Shown: piece after piece, positions 14,711-22,668 of the stretch
How the letters are laid out: every line of letters begins with the position of its first letter
Position numbering within the stretch: the stretch's first letter is position 1
Source: Clostridiales bacterium
GTDB taxonomy: Bacteria; Bacillota; Clostridia; Lachnospirales; WQUN01
Length of the DNA: 24,083 nt
NCBI GenBank assembly: GCA_031289625.1
Contig: JAITPB010000167.1
Location: forward strand, 1 to 24,083
Reading direction: 5' to 3'
The notes under the pieces: generated by a model
Database searches by the model: none
Told to the model about the DNA's origin: nothing
What the model saw: the letters and a program-made list of their open reading frames with translations, nothing else
Program-made: the position numbers and the translations under genes

Positions 14711-15883
14711 TTGAAAAAAATCCTCATAGAGACGATAGATGAATATGAATGGGCTGCCATGGCGGAAGACGGCCGCCTGGTGGATCTGATCGTTGAACAT
14801 AGGCACAGCCGATCCATCGCAGGCAATATTTATGTGGGGCTGGTGCGGAATATTCTGCCCAGCCAATTTGCCTTTATCGATATTGGACAGCCCAAAAACG
14901 GTTTTTTGAATTTGACGGAACACAAGGCGGGCGTGATCAAAATAAAAGCGGGGGATTCGGTGCTGGTGCAGGCGCGCAAGGATCCTTCGGGCGAAAAAGG
15001 CGCGAGCCTCAGCACGCGCCTGGATATTACAGGACGTTTTACCGTTCTTTTTGAAAGCGGGGGCGGTGAAATGGGCATTTCGCATAAAATCACCGGCACA
15101 GACGAGCGGGCGCGGCTTCGAAAAATTCTGAGAGCGCACCTGCCGAAAGGGTTCGGCGCGATACTGCGCACAGACAGTGAAAAGAAAGACGAAAAGGACA
15201 TTGCGGCCGATCTCCGTAAAACGCTGGCGATCTATAAAACGCTGCGCGAAACTGGAATCTACCAAAAGCCGCCGGCGCTCCTGTATCGGGAAAACAGCGC
15301 ACTGGGGGAACTCCTGCGGGAAGATGTGGATGAAATTATTCTCTGCGACTCTGAGCGCCTGACCGCGGTGCGATCGGAAGTGGAAAACCGCCTGTCAGGC
15401 GCGGGCTGCCGGGTGAAGCTGGCGGAAGGCGGTTTTCCGGCGGATTTGAAACGCCAGGCACAAAGGGCGCTGGAAAAAAGAATTTGGCTGCGCTGCGGCG
15501 GTTCCATTACATTTGAGCAAACGGAAGCGTGCGTTATCATTGACGTGAACTCCGGCAAATTCGCGGGCGTCAAAAATCACCGGGAATCCATACGCACCAT
15601 CAACCTGGAAGCGGCGAAAGAGACGGCGGCGCAAATTCGTCTGCGCAACCTTTCAGGCATGATCATCATTGATTTCATTAACATGGACGAGCAGGAAGAC
15701 ATCAAAGCGCTGTACGGATATTTTTCCAGCCAAATCACCAAAGACCGGATTAAAGTCAACATCATCGGCATGACCGAGCTGGGCCTTATGCAGCTCACAA
15801 GGCGCAAAACAAGAGACAGCTTGAACCGGATTCTCTTTCGGGAATGTCCTGTTTGTCAGGGCGAAGGGTTTATCCGGAGATAA
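14711..15883 (+). CDS. rng: Ribonuclease E/G family protein
   Basis: A 390-aa RNase E/G endonuclease for RNA turnover and rRNA processing. It contains an S1 RNA-binding region near the N-terminus (GNIYVGLVRNILPSQFAFID). The DNase I-like catalytic region has the two metal-binding aspartates, Asp278 in IIDVNSGKF and Asp321 in IIIDFINM, and the zinc-link CPVCQGEG (Cys379, Cys382). The protein ends just after that motif, so it lacks the small C-terminal domain of E. coli RNase G and is shorter than that protein. The TTG start at 14711 is chosen because AAGGAG stands nine bases upstream; the in-frame ATG at 14672 has no such site and adds 13 residues. Confidence 0.93.
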   Translation: MKKILIETIDEYEWAAMAEDGRLVDLIVEHRHSRSIAGNIYVGLVRNILPSQFAFIDIGQPKNGFLNLTEHKAGVIKIKAGDSVLVQARKDPSGEKGASLSTRLDITGRFTVLFESGGGEMGISHKITGTDERARLRKILRAHLPKGFGAILRTDSEKKDEKDIAADLRKTLAIYKTLRETGIYQKPPALLYRENSALGELLREDVDEIILCDSERLTAVRSEVENRLSGAGCRVKLAEGGFPADLKRQAQRALEKRIWLRCGGSITFEQTEACVIIDVNSGKFAGVKNHRESIRTINLEAAKETAAQIRLRNLSGMIIIDFINMDEQEDIKALYGYFSSQITKDRIKVNIIGMTELGLMQLTRRKTRDSLNRILFRECPVCQGEGFIRR

Positions 15884-15901
15884 TCCAGGCAATAATGCAT
15901 A

Positions 15902-15930
15902 TTGAGTTTTGGCCTGTCAATGTGTATAAT
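15902..15930 (+). promoter_or_regulatory. Promoter of the aminotransferase gene
   Basis: TTGAGT (15902-15907), 17-bp spacer, TATAAT (15925-15930) with TGTG just upstream. It gives a leader of about 24 nt to the ATG at 15961. Confidence 0.75.
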
Positions 15931-15960
15931 CTACGCAAAATTATTTTTGGAGGCCAGCGT

Positions 15961-17232
15961 ATGCGGGATCGTTATGAAACAGTCAAAAAAGAATATGAGA
16001 GCTTGAAGGCGCTTCATCTGACATTGGATATGTCCAGAGGCAAGCCGGGGGAGGAACAGCTGGATTTATCCAACCCCATGCTGGAGGCTTTGTCTTCGGG
16101 GGATTTTCGAACCGAAGCGGGGGCGGATTGCCGCAATTACGGCGGCCTGGACGGTATCCCGGAAATGAAACGCATTTTCGCGGATATTCTGGACGTAGGA
16201 GCGGACGAAGTCATTGTGGGCGGCAATTCCAGCCTCGCTATGATGTTTGACTGTCTGACGGCCTGCGCGGAATATGGCGCTGGCCTCGAAGGAATCTCTT
16301 GGCGCGATCAGGGCCGGATAAAATTTCTCTGTCCCGCGCCGGGCTACGACCGGCATTTTTCCATTTGCGAATATTTGCGGATCGAAATGATACCCGTCGC
16401 GATGAAAGACGATGGGCCGGACATGGATCAAGTGGAAAAATTGGCGCGGGCAGATCCGATGATCAAGGGCATGTGGTGCGTCCCCGTTTATTCAAATCCC
16501 ACGGGCTGCGTCTACGCGCCGGAAACGGTCCGGCGGCTGGCCCGCCTGTGTCCTGCCGCGCGGGATTTCCGCCTGTTTTGGGACAACGCTTACGGCGTTC
16601 ACGCATTCGCGGAAGAGCGCCCGCGCATTCCCAATATTCTGCGGGAATGTGAAGAAGCGGGCTGTCCGGAACTGCCGCTGATCTTTACCTCACTCTCCAA
16701 AGTGAGTTTTGCGGGCGCGGCTGTGGCCGCGGCGGCTTGCTCGAAAACCAACCGGAAGGCTATCCTGCGCCGCGCCGCGCTGGAAACGCCCAGCGGCCCG
16801 GATAAGCTGAATCAGCTTCGGCACGTCCGTTTTTTTCAAAACGCCGAAGGCGTGTATCGCCATATGGAAAAAATGGCCGCGCTCATCCGGCCCAAGTTTG
16901 ACGCGGCGCTGGACGCGCTGGACAGGCGTCTGTCCAGCCGCCTGGCAGGGGGCAAAAGCGCCGCCATGTGGACGAAACCCAAGGGCGGATATTTTATCAG
17001 CGTTTATACAGCGGACGGATGCGCCGCGCGGACAGTGGCTCTGTGCCGGGAAGCCGGCGTCGTTCTTACCCCGGCGGGCGCCGCGTATCCCTATGGCCTT
17101 GATCCGAAAGATTCGCATATACGCTTGGCGCCGACTTATCCCGCTGTGGCTGATCTGCTGCGAGCCATGGAAGTTTTCTGCGTATCGCTGGAATTGGCGG
17201 CGCTGGAAAAACAAATTTTTGCCATCCAATAA
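15961..17232 (+). CDS. PLP-dependent class I aminotransferase (aspartate aminotransferase-like)
   Basis: A 423-aa fold-type I aminotransferase. Visible are the N-terminal DMSRGKPGEEQLDLS, NYGGLDGIPEMK, the PLP ring-stacking region VGGNSSLAMMFD, CVPVYSNPTGCVY, the Asp of FWDNAYGVHAF, and the PLP lysine Lys247 in TSLSKVSFAG. The distinctive start and the YDRHFSICEY segment fit the aspartate-aminotransferase subgroup of Pfam Asp_aminotransf type rather than classical AspC. It likely transfers an amino group between an amino acid, probably aspartate, and 2-oxoglutarate. The ATG at 15961 follows GGAGG by six bases and lies 30 bp after a strong -10 box, so the gene seems to be transcribed separately from rng. 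Confidence 0.9.
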   Translation: MRDRYETVKKEYESLKALHLTLDMSRGKPGEEQLDLSNPMLEALSSGDFRTEAGADCRNYGGLDGIPEMKRIFADILDVGADEVIVGGNSSLAMMFDCLTACAEYGAGLEGISWRDQGRIKFLCPAPGYDRHFSICEYLRIEMIPVAMKDDGPDMDQVEKLARADPMIKGMWCVPVYSNPTGCVYAPETVRRLARLCPAARDFRLFWDNAYGVHAFAEERPRIPNILRECEEAGCPELPLIFTSLSKVSFAGAAVAAAACSKTNRKAILRRAALETPSGPDKLNQLRHVRFFQNAEGVYRHMEKMAALIRPKFDAALDALDRRLSSRLAGGKSAAMWTKPKGGYFISVYTADGCAARTVALCREAGVVLTPAGAAYPYGLDPKDSHIRLAPTYPAVADLLRAMEVFCVSLELAALEKQIFAIQ

Positions 17233-17371
17233 AATCACAACGAGCTTCATAGTGTGCGGCTCATCCTGACGCGTATAAGATTCGCTGAAAAGGGTTAAGT
17301 TATAAATGGCTGTAAAGAGCGGCATTCGTCTTGTTTGTCGCTCAATCTTTTCAGGAACAGGATGTGAGACC

Positions 17372-18643
17372 ATGAAGCCAAAGATGAAATTGCTGATTCC
17401 TTTTTTCGGAATATTTATATTCAGCGTTTTGTCACTGTATTTGCTGTTTCATATTATAAGTTTCCCAAACGAAATTAATTTAACCGAGAAAACACTGCAC
17501 AATTTGAAACTTTACAGTCCGTTCAGCGCGACCATCTCCCCGGAAACGGTCAGTGCGCTGAAAGTCAATAATAAGCCTGTCAGCGGCAATATAAACGTGA
17601 GTTTATACGAGGCCCTGACCATTGAATCCGACGGCTCCGGCGTCGCGCAAATGACGTTAAACGCGTTCGGCCTGCCTCTGAAAAGAATCACGCTGGATAT
17701 TCTGCCAGAAATAGAAGTCGTGCCCTGCGGCTTGACAGTCGGCGTTGAGATCAGCACAGACGGCGTCATGGTGCTGGGCACGGGGACAGTCAAAGCGGAG
17801 GACGGCCAGTATAACCCCAGCGAAGGGAAACTGCTCTCGGGAGACTTGATTATAAACGCCAACGGCGAAAGCCTCGCCAACAAAGAAGACTTAATCCGCG
17901 CGGTGGAAAACAGCGCCTCTGATATAGAATTCAAAGTCAAACGCAACGACGCTTTGCTGAATACGAAAATTTCTCCCGTGAAAAGCGCGGTTGACCATAA
18001 AAGCAAAATCGGCGCGTTTGTCCGCGACGCCACGCGCGGCATCGGAACCATCACGTATTTTAATCCCAACACGCGGGTGTTCGGTGCGCTGGGCCATGGT
18101 ATCCTAGATGTGGACACCAAAAAATTGATGTCTGTCAAAGAGGGGAGCATCATGGAAGCGCGCGTTACGGAAGTCCGAAAAGGCGGCAAGGGATCGCCTG
18201 GGGAATTGGTGGGCGATCTGCAGGGCGGCGTCACGCTGGGGCAGGTCAAAATCAATACGCCCTATGGCATTTACGGCACCATGGATATTGTCGGCGTGAG
18301 CAAAATCTCTCATGAGAAAATGAAAATCGGTTTGCAGGATCAGGTTCATGAAGGGCCCGCAGTCATTTTCTCTAATGTGGATTCCGAGATAAAGCCATAC
18401 GATGTTTTTATAGAAAGCGTGAACCACTTTTCCAACGACGAGACGAAAGGGATGGTGCTGCGCATTACGGATCCCGCGCTGCTGCGCAAAACAAATGGCA
18501 TTGTGCAGGGCATGAGCGGCAGCCCCATCATCCAGGATGAAAAGGTGATCGGCGCCGTCACCCATGTGTTTGTGCAGGATCCCACGAAAGGCTACGGCAT
18601 TTTTATCGAAAATATGCTGAAGCAAGAAAAAAATATCGCGTGA
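17372..18643 (+). CDS. spoIVB: SpoIVB peptidase (sporulation stage IV signalling protease)
   Basis: A 423-aa S55-family serine protease made in the forespore and secreted into the space between the two spore membranes, where it triggers processing of pro-sigma-K in Bacillus. One N-terminal membrane anchor (about residues 6-28) is followed by a PDZ region (GVEISTDGVMVLG, then LLSGDLIINANG) and the peptidase domain. The triad residues His242 (ALGHGI), Asp367 (RITDPALL) and Ser382 (GMSGSP) are all present, so it should be active. The ATG at 17372 follows AGGATGTGAG. Its place directly before spo0A is the usual one in endospore formers. No confident sigma-F/G promoter was found in the 139-bp gap upstream. 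Confidence 0.97.
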   Translation: MKPKMKLLIPFFGIFIFSVLSLYLLFHIISFPNEINLTEKTLHNLKLYSPFSATISPETVSALKVNNKPVSGNINVSLYEALTIESDGSGVAQMTLNAFGLPLKRITLDILPEIEVVPCGLTVGVEISTDGVMVLGTGTVKAEDGQYNPSEGKLLSGDLIINANGESLANKEDLIRAVENSASDIEFKVKRNDALLNTKISPVKSAVDHKSKIGAFVRDATRGIGTITYFNPNTRVFGALGHGILDVDTKKLMSVKEGSIMEARVTEVRKGGKGSPGELVGDLQGGVTLGQVKINTPYGIYGTMDIVGVSKISHEKMKIGLQDQVHEGPAVIFSNVDSEIKPYDVFIESVNHFSNDETKGMVLRITDPALLRKTNGIVQGMSGSPIIQDEKVIGAVTHVFVQDPTKGYGIFIENMLKQEKNIA

Positions 18644-18667
18644 TTGATACGCGCGAACGAAAATTCA

Positions 18668-18730
18668 GCGGGCGGCAAAATGACGCCCCTACAGAATAAT
18701 GGCTGTAGGGGACGGCACATTGCCGCCTGC
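18668..18730. repeat. 63-bp palindromic element between spoIVB and spo0A
   Basis: Two 27-28-nt arms (18668-18694 and 18703-18730) are near-perfect inverted copies around an 8-nt loop, AATAATGG. The core CCCCTACAG / CTGTAGGGG is perfect; the outer GCGGGCGGC / GCCGCCTGC has one mismatch. The design resembles the small GC-rich dispersed palindromes of many Clostridia genomes. No T-run follows, so it is not a classical terminator. No second copy was noticed in this window. Confidence 0.75.
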
Positions 18731-18776
18731 CGCGTCTCATCAGGCGCGCAGTCTCTGAAATTCCCTGTAAAGTTCC

Positions 18777-18783
18777 TGTCGAT
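18777..18783 (+). promoter_or_regulatory. Possible 0A box upstream of spo0A
   Basis: TGTCGAT differs at one position from the 0A-box core TGTCGAA and lies six bases upstream of the proposed -35 box. A 7-bp match with one mismatch can be chance. Confidence 0.25.
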
Positions 18784-18788
18784 AATTG

Positions 18789-18817
18789 TTGTCATGGAGG
18801 CGCGTTTGCGGTACAAT
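18789..18817 (+). promoter_or_regulatory. Probable spo0A promoter
   Basis: TTGTCA (18789-18794), 17-bp spacer, TACAAT (18812-18817), 21 bp before the spo0A start. The start site would fall close to the GGGAGGGG ribosome site, giving a very short leader. No sigma-H-type pair was recognised. Confidence 0.5.
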
Positions 18818-18838
18818 AATGATGGGAGGGGATGCAGT

Positions 18839-19642
18839 ATGGAAGAGAAAAAGATTAGAATCGCCATCATCGAAGACAATGAAAAGTACAGCGGCCAGAT
18901 CGAGCAGGCGTTCCAAGAAGAAGGAACCTGCGAGGTCATAGGCGCGGCGCGGGACGGCAAGGCAGGGCTGGATTTGGTTCTCAGCCGGGAGGTGGACGCG
19001 GCCCTCATTGAAACCGTGCTGCCGGTGATGGACGGCTTGTTTATTCTGGAAGAACTCAAAAATTTTCCGGAAAAAAAGCCTGTATGCGTGATGTTGTCGG
19101 AGGGGAATCTGGAATCTGTTACCAGGCACGCGTTGCAGTTGGGCGCTGATTATTTCATCCTCAAACCGTTTGACACGGCATTGATGGTGAAACGCGTCAT
19201 AGAAGTCTATCGGTACAAGAAACAAAGCAGCCTTCGCGCGGGTTCGCAAATGGCCGCGCTGTTTCCCAAGACAAGCGCTTTCGTGGAAAGAGATCCGGAG
19301 TCGTTTGTCCACGGCGTGCTGCACAACATACCGATATCTACGCATCTGAAGGGATATACATACTTGAAAGAGGCCATTGCCCTTTCCATCAGCAACGGCA
19401 AGATGCTGCACGGCGTCACGAAAATTTTATATCCTACTGTGGCGCAAGTTTGCCAGACGACGCCGACCCGTGTAGAGCGCGCCATCCGGCACGCCATCGA
19501 AACGGCCTGGAGCAAAGGATATGGGCACAATTACTGCCAATTGATGGGCTTTCCGGATCTCTCCGGGCGGAAGCCCACCAACAGCCAGTTTATTTCCGCC
19601 GTTACGGATCTTTACAAAACTGGTTTGCAGGCAGCCGAGTGA
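18839..19642 (+). CDS. spo0A: Sporulation master regulator Spo0A with Glu in place of the phosphoacceptor Asp
   Basis: A 267-aa response regulator: receiver domain (about 5-125), short linker, and the Spo0A C-terminal DNA-binding domain (about 150-265). The recognition region TTPTRVERAIRHAIETAWSKG is almost the Bacillus sequence, so 0A-box binding should be retained. In the receiver, Asp13 of the acidic pair (EDN), Ser87 (usual Thr84 position) and Lys109 (ILKPFD) are kept. However, codon 58 is GAA (Glu) where Asp56 of Bacillus is phosphorylated; the flanking LIETVLPVMDG aligns without a gap to LDIIMPHLDG. Normal phosphorelay control is therefore doubtful. Start: GGGAGGGG then ATG 18839. Its stop abuts the convergent rqcH stop. 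Confidence 0.96.
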   Translation: MEEKKIRIAIIEDNEKYSGQIEQAFQEEGTCEVIGAARDGKAGLDLVLSREVDAALIETVLPVMDGLFILEELKNFPEKKPVCVMLSEGNLESVTRHALQLGADYFILKPFDTALMVKRVIEVYRYKKQSSLRAGSQMAALFPKTSAFVERDPESFVHGVLHNIPISTHLKGYTYLKEAIALSISNGKMLHGVTKILYPTVAQVCQTTPTRVERAIRHAIETAWSKGYGHNYCQLMGFPDLSGRKPTNSQFISAVTDLYKTGLQAAE

Positions 19643-21388
19643 TTATTCCGCCGGCGTCACGTAAACGGTTTTCTGAGATTCATAGATGACCATGCCCGGT
19701 TTGGCGCCGGCGGGTTTTTTCACATTTTTTTTCAGCGCATAGTCCACAGGCACTTGTGAGGAATGTTTGGCCTTACTATGCAAAGCCGCTAAGCGAGCCG
19801 CTTCCAATACAGCCGTTTCGGAAACAGGTTTCCCGTTGGCTCGGATGATGACATGCGAGCCAGGGATCTCCTTGGTGTGCAGCCAGAGATCGGACGCCGC
19901 GGCGAACCGCAAAGTCAGATCGTCGTTCTGCCGGTTGTTTTTGCCTACATAAATATCAAAACCGTCTGTGGAAACATAGCGCAGCGGTTTTGATTTTTTT
20001 TGCGTTTGAGATTTTTTGCCCGTCTTCTTCTTTTTTAAAAAACCCGTCTCGATCAATTCATCCCGAATATCGGCGATATCCGCCTCGTCAGCGGCTTCTT
20101 CCACGGCGGCGGCTACGCCTTCCAGATACGCAATATCTTCGCTGTTCCGCCGGATTTGTTCCTGCAACGCCGCGTGCGTTCTTTTGCCTTTGTTGTATTT
20201 CTGAAAATATTTTTGCGCGTTTTCTGACGGCGTCAGCAAGGGATCGAGCGCGATGGAGATGAGGGGCGGGGCGCCTCCATTTTCTGCACGCGCGTAATAA
20301 TTTTCCGCAGTGAAACTCGTCATGCCTTTTTGCAGGGCGTACATGTTGGCCAGCAGGATTTCACCTCGCGTTTTTTCCCATTCGCGATCTTGGATTTCGC
20401 CTAATGTGCGCTGGTAGATATCCTGTTTCTTTACGCAGCGATCGATATGCCCCTGTGTGATTTTCCGCAAATCGGCTGTTTTTTGTTTTAAGCGGTATTG
20501 CTTATCTTTTTCCCGATAAAAAGTTTCCAGCAGCTGCGAAGGGGAAGCGGCGGCCCGTTTTTCGTGAAACGGAAGCGATGTCAGCGAGAGGCAGGCGAAG
20601 TCCAGCATTTGTCCTTGTTCGTCCAGATACAGCGCGGGCGTGAACTGACCGTTCAAAACTTCTTCCGCGCGGCGGCGGAATGTTTGAAACAAATGCTCTT
20701 TTTGCGCCGCGGAGATTTCTTCCGGGTGATCGGAAGGATCCAGCCCCGCCCGCAGACAGATGTCTGTGCCCATCAAAGGACTGACGCCGTTAAACGAACG
20801 AAAAATGGCTTCTTGTATTTTGAGGCCGTTTTGTTTTTCCAGCAGCGCGTAAAAATTGTCCCGATCGACGGTCAAAGGGTTCAGCTTGCCGCCCGGCGGC
20901 GGCGTATACGTCATGCCAGGCTGGATAGGTCGGACAGAACTTTGATCCAGCGAGATGTGTTTAATGGCTTCCAGGATCGAACCGGTTTCGTTCAGCAAAA
21001 AAATATTGCTGTGCTTGCCCATAATTTCGGCAATGCATTTTTTAAGAGACAAATCGCCCATTTCATTGAGGGACTCTATAGAAATGATCAGAATCCGCTC
21101 AAACTCCGGCTGCTCCACAGACAAAATTTTGCCGCCCGTCAGATGCTTGCGCAGAACCATGCAAAACAGCGGCGCTTGCATGGGGTTTTCTTTGGCGCTC
21201 TCCGTCAGATGAACGCGGGGATGCGAGGCGTTGGCGGTCATCAAGAGCCTGTGTGAAACGCCCCGGCTGCGGATATGCAGAATCACCTCGTCTTTTTCTG
21301 GCTGGTAAATTTTATCCACCCGGCCGCCTACGATTTTCGCGCGCAATTCGTCCGCCACAGCGGACAAGGTAAAACCGTCCAGCGGCAT
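19643..21388 (-). CDS. rqcH: Ribosome quality control protein RqcH (NFACT family, FbpA)
   Basis: A 581-aa NFACT protein. RqcH binds stalled 50S-peptidyl-tRNA complexes and recruits tRNA-Ala to add C-terminal alanine tails that mark the chain for degradation. Visible parts: NFACT-N from MPLDGFTLSAVADEL with RVHLTESAKENP, a charged helical middle region with coiled-coil character (about 270-440), and NFACT-R with YVSTDGFDIYVGKNNRQND and LWLHTKEIPGSHVII. The conserved Asp-Arg pair needed for tailing (97-98 in Bacillus) reads Glu97-Arg98 here. The ATG at 21388 is chosen over the one at 21397 because AAAGGATG then has proper spacing. Its stop is directly against the spo0A stop. Confidence 0.95.
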   Translation of the reverse strand: MPLDGFTLSAVADELRAKIVGGRVDKIYQPEKDEVILHIRSRGVSHRLLMTANASHPRVHLTESAKENPMQAPLFCMVLRKHLTGGKILSVEQPEFERILIISIESLNEMGDLSLKKCIAEIMGKHSNIFLLNETGSILEAIKHISLDQSSVRPIQPGMTYTPPPGGKLNPLTVDRDNFYALLEKQNGLKIQEAIFRSFNGVSPLMGTDICLRAGLDPSDHPEEISAAQKEHLFQTFRRRAEEVLNGQFTPALYLDEQGQMLDFACLSLTSLPFHEKRAAASPSQLLETFYREKDKQYRLKQKTADLRKITQGHIDRCVKKQDIYQRTLGEIQDREWEKTRGEILLANMYALQKGMTSFTAENYYARAENGGAPPLISIALDPLLTPSENAQKYFQKYNKGKRTHAALQEQIRRNSEDIAYLEGVAAAVEEAADEADIADIRDELIETGFLKKKKTGKKSQTQKKSKPLRYVSTDGFDIYVGKNNRQNDDLTLRFAAASDLWLHTKEIPGSHVIIRANGKPVSETAVLEAARLAALHSKAKHSSQVPVDYALKKNVKKPAGAKPGMVIYESQKTVYVTPAE

Positions 21389-21436
21389 GATACTCATCCT
21401 TTCTATAATGCTCAGGCTTTCCTTACCACTTGTTCG

Positions 21437-22447
21437 CTAATTGAGAATCCACTTGGCTTTTTCCCGAACTTGCTCATTCGGATCGGATAATACGGCGGTT
21501 ACATCTTCCGCATATTCAGGCTTCCAGTCGTTTGCCAGCGCGTTCAGGGCGTTGACCTTCCATTTCCATAGTTCCGGCTCTTGCAAATAAAAAAAACGCG
21601 GCATGAGAATTGCGGCAATATCCTTGTAGCTCATCTTCAAAATAGAGAGCGGATTCATGAAAGGCACTATTTCCACAAGCCCCGGAAAATCCATGCCGCC
21701 ATGCCATTTTCCTTTGTTATGCGGACAGCAGTCGGTACAAGCGTCGCACCCATATAACCAGTCGCCGATTTGTACGTTTTTAGGATCATCTAAAGGAAGC
21801 GGAACGGTGATGGAAGCCGTGAGCCGTGAAATACAGGTCAAAATGCTCATCGTATATGGTTCAAACAACGAACCTGTCGGGCAAGCCTTTATGCATAAAT
21901 TACATTTTTCAGAACAGGGCGCGATATTGCATTCATGTATGTGTTCATCCAATTCCGCGTCAATAGCCCACGCTTTGAGTGAATAATATGCGCCGTCTTC
22001 GGCATAAAAGAAATTATTGCGCCGGATGATTCCCAGCCCTGCGGCTTGAGCCGCCCAGCGAACCCCTTTGACATCATCATTAACCCGATACATTCCAGCA
22101 AGGAAGGCGCCAAATTCCCTCAGAAACTTTGATTCAGGATTCTCACCAATGCGAAAGTCCACAAGATAGTGTTTTCCGATGCGTTTATCCGCGCCTTCCG
22201 GGATGTTATAGTGTGTGAGCGGCGTTGCTGAAATAATAACGGACTTCGCCCACGGAGAAGTTTCAAGCAAAGGGCGGATAAAGCCGTACCCTGCTTTGCC
22301 GTTTGGAATGCGGCTGATGCGTTCACGCACTTTTTCGTCATATCCGTCCATCGCAGAGGCCCGAATAATACCGATTTTACTAAGTCCAAGCTCATGGGCT
22401 TTATCGATGATATTTGTTGTTTGATTATCGGTCGTATTAGTGTTCAT
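21437..22447 (-). CDS. QueG-like double [4Fe-4S] cluster protein with C-terminal HEAT-like region
   Basis: A 336-aa protein related to epoxyqueuosine reductase (QueG), a cobalamin- and iron-sulphur-dependent tRNA modification enzyme. Two cluster motifs are present: C178xxxCxxCxxxCP (178-190) and CxxCxxxCP at 234-242 (YGCDACTDCCPHN), with Cys205 between. The end (SDPNEQVREKAKWIL) resembles a HEAT repeat, as in QueG. The QueG active-site segment with catalytic Asp (DSxPxLER) is not kept; here the aligned stretch reads VNDDVKGVRWAAQAAGLG. It is thus probably a paralogue with another substrate. The ATG overlaps the upstream small gene's stop by 4 bp (ATGA), and the pair seems co-transcribed with the DNA methyltransferase gene. 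Confidence 0.85.
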   Translation of the reverse strand: MNTNTTDNQTTNIIDKAHELGLSKIGIIRASAMDGYDEKVRERISRIPNGKAGYGFIRPLLETSPWAKSVIISATPLTHYNIPEGADKRIGKHYLVDFRIGENPESKFLREFGAFLAGMYRVNDDVKGVRWAAQAAGLGIIRRNNFFYAEDGAYYSLKAWAIDAELDEHIHECNIAPCSEKCNLCIKACPTGSLFEPYTMSILTCISRLTASITVPLPLDDPKNVQIGDWLYGCDACTDCCPHNKGKWHGGMDFPGLVEIVPFMNPLSILKMSYKDIAAILMPRFFYLQEPELWKWKVNALNALANDWKPEYAEDVTAVLSDPNEQVREKAKWILN

Positions 22448-22650
22448 TTGCGCTCACCATCCTTTGATTTAGTAAATTCACGCTTAACCGCGGCGCCGAG
22501 GTTTAACAGGCGGGTATTCAGCTTCTCAAATAGCACACGATTATTGTCATTTATGTTCTCATAGCTGTCAAACGTGTACTGGATTGTAGAATCGTTTTGT
22601 TTAAGATACGAGGCAATCTCATCATCAATTACTCTCGTAAATGCGTTCAC
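22444..22650 (-). CDS. Small protein of unknown function (68 aa)
   Basis: Not recognised. It starts with GTG at 22650 behind a strong AGGAAGGAGA site and ends in a 4-bp ATGA overlap with the QueG-like gene. The product is polar, charged and predicted mostly helical (DDEIASYLKQND, then NNRVLFEKLNTRLLNL), with no Cys, signal peptide or membrane segment. The gene lies 18 bp after the methyltransferase stop. The good ribosome site and tight packing on both sides argue that it is real. It could be an accessory or regulator of the restriction-modification gene, but nothing in the sequence shows this. Confidence 0.7.
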   Translation of the reverse strand: MNAFTRVIDDEIASYLKQNDSTIQYTFDSYENINDNNRVLFEKLNTRLLNLGAAVKREFTKSKDGERK

Positions 22651-22668
22651 AGTATCTCCTTCCTTGGT

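Noticed and set aside
17233..17371. A sigma-G or sigma-F promoter ahead of spoIVB (GCATT with CAATCTT)
   Set aside because: The -10 match is poor and the spacing is not convincing, so it was not listed as a feature.
17512..18255. A 247-aa open frame on the minus strand
   Set aside because: It is antisense to spoIVB, with Ser/Pro/Thr-rich composition arising from the codon use of the real gene.
18872..18880. Glu12 in place of the first Asp of the Spo0A acidic pair
   Set aside because: Glu-Asp at this place is common in working response regulators, so it is not unusual by itself; only Glu58 is reported.
20498..21256. A 252-aa open frame on the plus strand
   Set aside because: It lies antisense inside rqcH, which has full family motifs; the frame has no ribosome site and no recognisable domain.
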